Origin: an uncultured Novosphingobium sp.
GTDB taxonomy: Bacteria; Pseudomonadota; Alphaproteobacteria; Sphingomonadales; Sphingomonadaceae
Length of the DNA stretch: 5,519 bases
Direction of reading: 5' to 3'
Assembly: GCA_937860195.1 (NCBI GenBank)
Contig: CALMBN010000350.1
Span: forward strand, 1-5,519
Under the pieces are notes generated by a model. It saw only the letters and a list, made by a program, of their open reading frames with translations. It did not search any database and had not been told where the DNA came from. Made by a program: the position numbers and the translations under genes. The stretch's first letter is position 1; each line of letters begins with the position of its first letter. Of this stretch, positions 1-5,519 are shown in pieces.

Positions 1-62
1 CGCATAGCCGTAATACGGAATCACCGCCGTGATACGCGCGGCGGACGACCGGCGGAACGCGT
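1..62 (-). other. Ribose-phosphate pyrophosphokinase (Prs) fragment fused in frame to the BtuB-like reading frame
   Basis: The last ~20 codons of the leftward reading frame translate as [20 protein letters not shown]. This matches the well-known internal stretch of PRPP synthetase (family pattern [27 protein letters not shown]) and does not match a TonB-dependent receptor plug. The change occurs at codons for LLVMID (about 62-80), a short string plausible in both families. I read this as a join between two unrelated genes, most simply an assembly chimera at a shared k-mer. Recognition is by eye, and the fragment is only about 20 residues long. Confidence 0.7.
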
Positions 63-399
63 CGATCATCACCAGCAGCTGCTGCGAATTGGCACCGCGC
101 ACAAACAGGCTGGTCTGGCTTCCCAGCGGACCGCTACGAGCCAAGGTGACACCGGGCAGTCGTTCAAGCAAACGAGCCGGATCTGCGCCCTGAATGCTTT
201 CGATCTCGCTCGCCCCAACCACGCTGACCGATTGACCAACCTGGCTCAGCCGCTCACCGAATCCGGTCGCAGTCACCGTAATTCGGGTGTCGCTGATCGT
301 GGGAGAGATGATGCAACAGTCATGCAAATCTTCGGCCTCTTGGGCCATCGCAGGGTCGGCAACTACAATCGAACAACCCAGCAAAAACAGATATTTCAT
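1..399 (-). CDS. btuB: BtuB-like TonB-dependent vitamin B12 receptor, N-terminal part, running off the window
   Basis: This is the 5' part (133 codons, no stop) of an outer-membrane TonB-dependent receptor, probably for cobalamin uptake. The start ATG (399-397) has a good ribosome binding site, GAGGGATC on the minus strand, about 6 nt upstream. Residues 1-19 form a signal peptide ending in AMA before QEAED. A short linker with a CC pair follows, then [21 protein letters not shown], which is the TonB-box region and the start of the plug domain. The plug continues with the typical motifs [21 protein letters not shown] and [15 protein letters not shown] (residues ~73-111). The cobalamin riboswitch directly upstream supports the B12 substrate. 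From about residue 112 the sequence departs from the receptor family, where something like IDGVRLND is expected, and reads like PRPP synthetase. The true receptor C-terminus and barrel are therefore absent here. Confidence 0.85.
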   Translation of the reverse strand, partial: MKYLFLLGCSIVVADPAMAQEAEDLHDCCIISPTISDTRITVTATGFGERLSQVGQSVSVVGASEIESIQGADPARLLERLPGVTLARSGPLGSQTSLFVRGANSQQLLVMIDAFRRSSAARITAVIPYYGYA

Positions 400-402
400 A
401 AA

Positions 403-410
403 GATCCCTC
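403..410 (-). promoter_or_regulatory. Ribosome binding site of the btuB-like gene
   Basis: On the minus strand GAGGGATC lies about 6 nt before the ATG at 399-397. This fixes the receptor start and places the riboswitch in its 5' leader. Confidence 0.6.
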
Positions 411-443
411 AAGCCATTGAACGAAAGCCGTTCATGGCGAGGC

Positions 444-465
444 GGCCCGCACGAAATCGCGAGCC
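444..465 (-). promoter_or_regulatory. GC-rich hairpin between the riboswitch and the btuB start (possible expression platform)
   Basis: On the minus strand the RNA can form an 8-bp stem (GGCUCGCG with CGUGCGGGCC, including G-U pairs) around a 6-nt loop. It lies just 3' of the riboswitch aptamer and about 45 nt before the start codon. No U-run follows, so it is not a standard intrinsic terminator. It could be part of a switch acting on translation, but this is inferred from position and pairing only. Confidence 0.35.
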
Positions 466-473
466 CCTGCTTA

Positions 474-670
474 CATCCGGTACACCCCGCCCGGCTGCGG
501 AACGACCGTCACTGGCAGGTCTCCTGGCTCCCGGATCGTCACTCTGCGCCCGCCTTCCCGGTCAGAAACCAGTGGCATGTTGGGCGCATCGCTCCCCGGT
601 CACAGTTGCGGGGGCAGCGCAGGTGCTTCACCTGCTTCCCTTTTCAGCCTGCCGAAGCAGACAACCGATG
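474..670 (-). promoter_or_regulatory. Cobalamin (adenosylcobalamin-type) riboswitch controlling the btuB-like gene
   Basis: Read on the minus strand, this ~197-nt leader carries the conserved cobalamin aptamer elements in order. AAAAGGGAAGCAGGTG (about 645-630) is followed by GCTGCCCCCGCAACTGT (about 618-602), then CCACTGG and TTTCTGACCGGGAAGGCGGG, and then the hallmark B12 box AGCCAGGAGACCTGCC (529-514). The ends pair as a bulged P1 stem: CATCGG at 670-665 with CCGGATG at 480-474. The element sits about 75 nt upstream of a TonB-dependent receptor start, the classic arrangement in which bound cobalamin represses uptake-gene expression. The family identification is strong; the exact ends are approximate. 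Confidence 0.95.
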
Positions 671-843
671 ACGTGGCGGTGCCACTACAATGCCCTGCCC
701 GCACATGCAACATGGGCTGCGGTTTGAGCGCTTAAGAGCAACTCCGGAGTCCGTCCCGCTTCGGCACGATGCGATCTGCGCAGTGGCAAGGCAAGGCGGT
801 CCGGGACTACGCGCAAAGGCGGGTGCTGCTGACAAACGAACAA
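671..843. other. Divergent intergenic region between the riboswitch leader and the cell wall hydrolase
   Basis: This stretch should hold the leftward promoter for the riboswitch/btuB transcript and the rightward promoter for the hydrolase. No -35/-10 pair stands out clearly on either strand. A weak leftward candidate has TTGCAT near 703 followed by a TTGTAG-like box near 690, but the spacing is poor. I see no convincing small gene or terminator here. An in-frame ATG at 769 would extend the hydrolase leftward, but it has no ribosome binding site. Confidence 0.4.
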
Positions 844-1995
844 ATGAACCACACAACTGCCCTTTCCTTTGAACCCTGTCCGCGCGATTTCGATGCGACG
901 CTGCGGCGTGCCGGCGTGCGCAAGCTGGGCCAGCGGGTTCGGCGCAAGCCCATGGGCCGCCGCGCGCTGGTGCTGCTGGCAGCGGTCGCTGTGCCCGCAT
1001 TGGCGGCGCCTGACAGCTGGCGGACACTCAATGTCAGTTCGGCCGGCAGTGCGGCTTTGACGATCGAGTCGATGCCTTTCGAGCAACAGGGTGCAAGCTT
1101 CCCCGGTTCGGCCTTCTACTATCTCGCCGCTACCGAAGACCTGCCGACCGACATCAGTTTCGCGACTGACGCATCAGGAGCCGTTGGCAGTCTGACTGAC
1201 TTCGCTGGCGGCCCGGTTGCCCGCGCAATGCGGTTTGACAATTCCGGTGTGGACCGCGGCCGCGCAGTCGAATGTCTGACGGCAGCAGTTTACTATGAAG
1301 CCGCCTCTGAACCCGATCAGGGCCAGCGTGCGGTCGCCCAGGTGGTGCTCAACCGGGTGGCCCATCCAGCTTACCCGGGCACCGTCTGCGGCGTGGTCTA
1401 TCAAGGCAGCGAGCGCAGCACCGGCTGCCAGTTCAGCTTCACCTGCGATGGATCCCTTGCCCGCAAGCCGTCAGTGTTTTTTTGGGAACGGGCGCGGCGG
1501 GTCGCAGTGGCAGCGCTATCGGGCCAAGTCGAGCCGAGCGTTGGCCTCGCCACGCATTACCACACGATCCAGATTCACCCTTATTGGGCCCCCAGCCTCA
1601 ATCCGATCGCGGTGATTGGCGCGCACCGGTTTTACAGCTTCAAGGGCAAGGCCGGGCAGGCCGGAACCTATCGCTTTGCCTATTCCGGGGGCGAGCCGAT
1701 GGCCGTGCCGCACGCCCGCAATCCGGCGGCAGACAAGCTGCCCGATCCGGCGCTTGATCCGTTGGCTTTGCAGAAAAGTTACGATGCCGGCTTGCGGAGC
1801 GCTGCGCAGGCCGGACCTGCCCTGGCTCAGCCCGGCGATGCTGGTCAGGCCTCGGCTCTTCCGGCTCCGCGCTATGCCCCCGAAGTCGAGCAACGCGGCG
1901 GCGACAAACTGTACGGCGGGACGAATCTGCCGAACAGCCACGTGAAACCAGAATTTGAGAACTCGGGTAAATGGATCGGTCAGCCCGGCGGGTAA
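844..1995 (+). CDS. Membrane-anchored SleB/CwlJ-type cell wall hydrolase
   Basis: This is a predicted peptidoglycan hydrolase of the SleB (Hydrolase_2) family, 383 aa from the ATG at 844. A basic cytoplasmic segment (residues 1-37) precedes one hydrophobic segment, RALVLLAAVAVPALAA (about 38-54), which is a membrane anchor or uncleaved signal. The catalytic domain spans about residues 140-266. It starts ECLTAAVYYEAASEP, with E152 in YYEA as the expected catalytic glutamate, continues GQRAVAQVVLNRVAHPAYP with a CQFSFTCDG region, and ends GAHRFYSF. The tail is proline/alanine-rich and ends LPNSHVKPEFENSGKWIG, a linker type common in sphingomonad homologs. It probably acts in the periplasm on cell wall turnover. 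The start is uncertain: 769 opens the same frame, 952 would begin right at the hydrophobic segment, and none has a strong ribosome binding site. I chose 844 because it gives a normal basic N-terminus. Confidence 0.88.
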   Translation: MNHTTALSFEPCPRDFDATLRRAGVRKLGQRVRRKPMGRRALVLLAAVAVPALAAPDSWRTLNVSSAGSAALTIESMPFEQQGASFPGSAFYYLAATEDLPTDISFATDASGAVGSLTDFAGGPVARAMRFDNSGVDRGRAVECLTAAVYYEAASEPDQGQRAVAQVVLNRVAHPAYPGTVCGVVYQGSERSTGCQFSFTCDGSLARKPSVFFWERARRVAVAALSGQVEPSVGLATHYHTIQIHPYWAPSLNPIAVIGAHRFYSFKGKAGQAGTYRFAYSGGEPMAVPHARNPAADKLPDPALDPLALQKSYDAGLRSAAQAGPALAQPGDAGQASALPAPRYAPEVEQRGGDKLYGGTNLPNSHVKPEFENSGKWIGQPGG

Positions 1996-2104
1996 GGTTA
2001 TTTCTGCGAGCATGGTAAATCCCCGGAAACCATAGCCCCACACGAAGGTTTAGCGGCCCCTGGTATAACAAGGCTCCAGTGTCGCTACCCCCGAGAAGAA
2101 AACC
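1996..2104 (+). promoter_or_regulatory. Short intergenic region with the ribosome binding site of the next gene
   Basis: This 109-bp gap holds GAGAAG (about 2093-2098) just before the ATG at 2105, a reasonable ribosome binding site. A TATAAC hexamer at 2064-2069 could be a -10 element, but no matching -35 box is visible 16-18 nt upstream. No terminator hairpin with a U-run is seen after the hydrolase. Confidence 0.3.
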
Positions 2105-2428
2105 ATGACCTTGCATTTTGCTGCCGCCCGTCCTGCGGCATCCCCTCGTTATCTCTTTCGCGCCCTGGCCGTGCGGATTGCGGCCCGCGCCGCCAATGAC
2201 AACGGTGATGGCGAAAGCCATGACGAGATGCTTCGCGCCTCGCTTAAGCATTTCGCCGAATTCGGCCTTGCCGCTGCGGCAGAAGCACGGGACAAGGCCC
2301 GCACCGCCCATTTCGCCGGACACCGCGATGACTATCGTCACTGGCTGGCGATCTGCCGCACGCTTGACCGACGCATGGCGGTGGCGCTGAGTGCGAACCT
2401 CGCCCGGCGGGGGCAGCGCAAAACTTAG
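2105..2428 (+). CDS. Small conserved hypothetical protein (107 aa)
   Basis: The protein is 107 aa and soluble-looking, with no signal peptide or membrane segment. The N-terminus is alanine/arginine-rich and leads into RAANDNGDGES, an AANDN-type string often seen in short alphaproteobacterial proteins. A predicted helical region follows (about 39-100): LRASLKHFAEFGLAAAAEAR, then FAGHRDDYRHWLAICRTLDR. This resembles small uncharacterised proteins I associate with sphingomonads, with a HFAE-GL block and a W-L-x-I-x-R-T-L-D-R block, but I cannot name a characterised family. A GAGAAG ribosome binding site lies about 6 nt before the ATG. It is followed by 286 bp of non-coding DNA, so it is probably transcribed apart from mdh. 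The function is unknown. Confidence 0.72.
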   Translation: MTLHFAAARPAASPRYLFRALAVRIAARAANDNGDGESHDEMLRASLKHFAEFGLAAAAEARDKARTAHFAGHRDDYRHWLAICRTLDRRMAVALSANLARRGQRKT

Positions 2429-3689
<1,261 letters not shown>

Positions 3690-3694
3690 ACACC

Positions 3695-4201
3695 ATGAAC
3701 CGCCTGTTCCCCGCCGTGCTGGCGCTGCTTGCAGTTACAATGGCTGGGCCCGCCAGGGCTGGGCAAATAGTGCTGGAAACAACCTCGCTGACCGATATTT
3801 TCGCAGCCTATCAGGCGATCTGCCTTGATCACATCGGCGATGCCACGGCGCAAGGCAGGATAGCGCAAACCGCGCCGTTCGACATGAAGTTCGACCGGAC
3901 TGACGACGATGGAACCGTGAAATACAGCAATTCCAGAATGTTCGCCAACGTCCTCGACAACGGCAAGACCCGCAACTGCATGGTCACCGGACGGGTCCCC
4001 GATGAAACGACCCTGGCCCAGGGCATCGCGGTGGGCGATCCCGTACTCGGCAAGTTGGGCGAGGTCTATCCGATGGGCAACCAGGGCCAGATCTGGCAGC
4101 GAAAAGGCGCTGGTGAAGTCACTGTCTATCTACATATTCAGCAAACGATGCCGGGGCAAAAGATTGCCGCTTACATGCTCGGCGTGGAGAAGGTGAAGTG
4201 A
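3695..4201 (+). CDS. Exported two-cysteine protein 1 of the mdh operon, function unknown
   Basis: This 168-aa protein starts 5 bp after the mdh stop, so it is almost certainly co-transcribed. Residues 1-22 are a clear signal peptide (hydrophobic VLALLAVTMAG, cleavage after ARA), predicting a periplasmic or secreted protein. The mature part has two cysteines, C43 (AYQAICLDH) and C95 (KTRNCMVTGRV), 52 residues apart and likely disulfide-bonded. The second half reads as beta-strand-rich (GQIWQRKGAGEVTVYLHIQQ). The two genes that follow share this layout: signal, cysteine about 20 residues into the domain, an aromatic/hydrophobic-K pair about 20 residues later, then a second cysteine. I do not recognise a characterised family. 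The ribosome binding site is weak (GGGG just before the stop of mdh), consistent with translational coupling. Confidence 0.82.
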   Translation: MNRLFPAVLALLAVTMAGPARAGQIVLETTSLTDIFAAYQAICLDHIGDATAQGRIAQTAPFDMKFDRTDDDGTVKYSNSRMFANVLDNGKTRNCMVTGRVPDETTLAQGIAVGDPVLGKLGEVYPMGNQGQIWQRKGAGEVTVYLHIQQTMPGQKIAAYMLGVEKVK

Positions 4202-4818
4202 GGTCGCGGCTGGCATTCGCAAGCATAGCACTGCTGGCAATCGCGCCGGCGATGGTCGCCGCGCAGTCCACACCAGCGGCTAGTCCGGCGTCTGCAGTCC
4301 CTACGGCTCCGGCCCGCGCGCCGCAGATCGGGGACAATCCTGCTGACTTGCCGGAAATTCTTGACGCAGTCGATCTGTGCCGCAAGGCAACCCATGGGGC
4401 AGCTACGTTCGAATACCGGATGCTGCGTGATGCCGGCTACAAGATCGGCAGCCGGATTTGGGAACCAGGCGACAAGAAGGAAGATCGCGGCCGGTTGCTC
4501 ATGGGTTTCGGCAAGGGCAACACTGCAATCTTCGTGCGCCACGGACCAGTCGTCGTCAGCTGCCGGGTGATAGTCCACGTGACCAGTTCCACAGTCAGTG
4601 ACAAGGTTCGCGGCGAGCTGGTTTCGCGCAAATTTGCCCAGACTTTTGATAACAGCACTGATGAGAAGCTGAAGGTCGCGATGAGCAAGATTTTTCCAGC
4701 CGACTCTATTGGCAAAATTCTGATTGGCCCGGAACACTATTACGATCTGTTCTCCACCAACCGCAATGGGCGCGAGCTCTTTTCAGTGACGGTCTATTCA
4801 TCGGAGAATCTATCATGA
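4198..4818 (+). CDS. Exported two-cysteine protein 2 of the mdh operon, function unknown
   Basis: This 206-aa protein starts at a GTG that overlaps the previous stop codon by 4 bp (GTGA, 4198-4201), a sign of translational coupling. Its signal peptide (about 1-22, LAFASIALLAIAPAMVAA) is followed by an alanine/proline-rich linker (about 23-45) and then the domain. C61 (DAVDLCRKATHG) and C122 (VVVSCRVIVHV) are 61 residues apart. Between them are GYKIGSR and GKGNTAIFVRHG, similar in placement to GWKLDSK and [10 protein letters not shown] in the next gene. The C-terminal third, after the second cysteine, mixes helix and strand (STDEKLKVAMSKIFPADS) and has no recognisable catalytic motif. I infer a periplasmic protein stabilised by a disulfide. 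No known family is recognised. Confidence 0.8.
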   Translation: MRSRLAFASIALLAIAPAMVAAQSTPAASPASAVPTAPARAPQIGDNPADLPEILDAVDLCRKATHGAATFEYRMLRDAGYKIGSRIWEPGDKKEDRGRLLMGFGKGNTAIFVRHGPVVVSCRVIVHVTSSTVSDKVRGELVSRKFAQTFDNSTDEKLKVAMSKIFPADSIGKILIGPEHYYDLFSTNRNGRELFSVTVYSSENLS

Positions 4819-5201
4819 GCGCGCTGATCCTCGCTCCGTTGCTGGTGGGCTATGCCGTGGCCGACAGTGCCACCTTGTCCGCCCCGGTGCTGGCCGCCGA
4901 TCACTGCGTTCAAGCGATCACCAACGGCGGCTTTGACGAGACTGTGTTCACTGCCGATGGCTGGAAGCTCGATTCAAAGCCGATGGAAGGGTCACTGAAA
5001 AACGCAAAGCTCTATTTGAAAAAAGGCGCAGGGGGGGCCGTCCTGGTTGAACCAGCCAAGGGCGGCGGAACGAAGTGCTCTTTCATGTATTTCGGTCCGG
5101 AAACCTCTTACCAGGTCATAGAATATCAGATGGCCGCGCACTTCAACGACCGGCTGTTCCCGCTGTCGCTCGGCGCCGAGGGCAGCGTGAAGTCGGCATA
5201 A
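4815..5201 (+). CDS. Exported two-cysteine protein 3 of the mdh operon, C-terminus probably lost at a chimeric join
   Basis: The ATG at 4815 overlaps the previous stop by 4 bp (ATGA), continuing the coupled operon. The reading frame is 128 aa. The N-terminus ([21 protein letters not shown]) looks like a short signal peptide. C31 ([12 protein letters not shown]) and C88 ([10 protein letters not shown]) are 57 residues apart, with GWKLDSK and [14 protein letters not shown] between them, parallel to the gene before. After the second cysteine only 40 residues remain, against 73 and 84 in its two relatives, and the last ten or so residues are encoded by DNA that reads better on the other strand as a different gene. 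The stop at 5199-5201 is therefore probably not the natural one. The signal and domain parts look real; the end does not. Confidence 0.7.
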   Translation: MSALILAPLLVGYAVADSATLSAPVLAADHCVQAITNGGFDETVFTADGWKLDSKPMEGSLKNAKLYLKKGAGGAVLVEPAKGGGTKCSFMYFGPETSYQVIEYQMAAHFNDRLFPLSLGAEGSVKSA

Positions 5202-5519
5202 CACCCCTGCTCGGCAAGCACCTGAAGTTCGTTGTTGACGCCGCACCAACGGCCGTCGCGCCGGGAGTTGTCCAGCGCCCAATTGCCGTGGATAAAGCCG
5301 AATGCGAGCTTGCCGGTGGCGGGGTCGTAGCCGAAGACGAGGTTCTTGCCCGTGCGCAAGCCGAGCGGCATGGCGTCGAGGCTCGTGACGCCCGCGAGGA
5401 TCTTGTCGCGCCACTTGGTGTCACCGGTGCGCTCCCACTCGGTCATCCAGTTGCCGATGAAGGCCAGCCAGTCGGGCCCGAGGCGGACGCGCGTCGGCGC
5501 GATCTTCTTCTCGGCCTCG
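5126..5519 (-). CDS. Composite reading frame at the right edge, probably chimeric; no start within the window
   Basis: This leftward frame is open from the window edge for 130 codons and stops at 5128-5126. It reads as at least two pieces. Piece A (about 5519-5312) contains [20 protein letters not shown], then [20 protein letters not shown] and [12 protein letters not shown]; this resembles large secreted exo-rhamnogalacturonan lyase-like (PcRGLX/YetA-type) proteins. Piece B (about 5311-5165) reads [20 protein letters not shown], then [21 protein letters not shown]; this resembles an uncharacterised polysaccharide-deacetylase-like family. The final ~13 codons ([13 protein letters not shown]) are only the antisense of the two-cysteine gene. 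Family names are from memory of motifs and are tentative. Codon choice is GC-rich (GTC, CTC, CGC), different from the mdh operon beside it. Confidence 0.4.
   Translation of the reverse strand, partial: EAEKKIAPTRVRLGPDWLAFIGNWMTEWERTGDTKWRDKILAGVTSLDAMPLGLRTGKNLVFGYDPATGKLAFGFIHGNWALDNSRRDGRWCGVNNELQVLAEQGCYADFTLPSAPSDSGNSRSLKCAAI

Noticed and set aside
1..399. A genuine BtuB-Prs fusion protein
   Set aside because: An exported receptor plug joined to the middle of a cytosolic enzyme, cut in mid-domain and right at a string plausible in both families, is better explained by a chimeric join.
287..727. Plus-strand open frame covering the receptor start and the riboswitch
   Set aside because: It lies over a structured RNA and a recognisable minus-strand receptor, and its translation has no motif.
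644..1086. Minus-strand open frames overlapping the hydrolase N-terminus and the riboswitch
   Set aside because: They are cysteine/arginine-rich low-information translations overlapping the riboswitch 5' end and the hydrolase. They look like shadows.
2064..2069. TATAAC as the -10 box of a promoter for the small hypothetical gene
   Set aside because: No acceptable -35 hexamer is visible at the right spacing, so it is noted only as a possibility.

Overview
The window looks like alphaproteobacterial DNA, most likely from the order Sphingomonadales (Erythrobacteraceae/Sphingomonadaceae type). The evidence is moderately high GC, a malate dehydrogenase of the alphaproteobacterial LDH-like type, a SleB-type cell wall hydrolase with a sphingomonad-style C-terminal tail, and small conserved hypothetical genes that I associate with this order. 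This placement comes from recognising protein families; no search was run.

Layout, left to right. (1) Positions 1-399, minus strand: the N-terminal part of a BtuB-like TonB-dependent outer-membrane receptor, preceded (474-670, minus strand) by a clear cobalamin riboswitch, so this is a B12-controlled vitamin B12 uptake gene. Its last ~20 codons at the window edge read as ribose-phosphate pyrophosphokinase instead of receptor. (2) Positions 844-1995, plus: a membrane-anchored SleB/CwlJ-type cell wall hydrolase, divergent from btuB. (3) Positions 2105-2428, plus: a small conserved hypothetical protein. (4) Positions 2429-2714: a non-coding region with an AT-rich block, a near-repeated 13-mer and a hairpin, probably carrying the mdh promoter and operator. 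(5) Positions 2715-5201, plus: a tightly packed operon of mdh followed by three small exported proteins of unknown function, joined by a 5-bp gap and two 4-bp start/stop overlaps. The three share a two-cysteine layout and look like diverged paralogs. (6) Positions ~5160-5519, minus: an open reading frame that seems stitched from two unrelated protein pieces and that cuts off the third small protein.

The core of the window (about 85 to 5150) reads as ordinary, coherent chromosome: B12 uptake, envelope remodelling, and a TCA-cycle operon with exported companions. The two ends do not. Each end contains one or more abrupt switches between protein families at short stretches of plausible shared sequence, which is what a misassembled metagenomic contig looks like. 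The most interesting biology is the mdh-linked trio of two-cysteine exported proteins. The most important caution is that both ends are probably chimeric. I saw no CRISPR array, tRNA, rRNA, insertion sequence or defence system.
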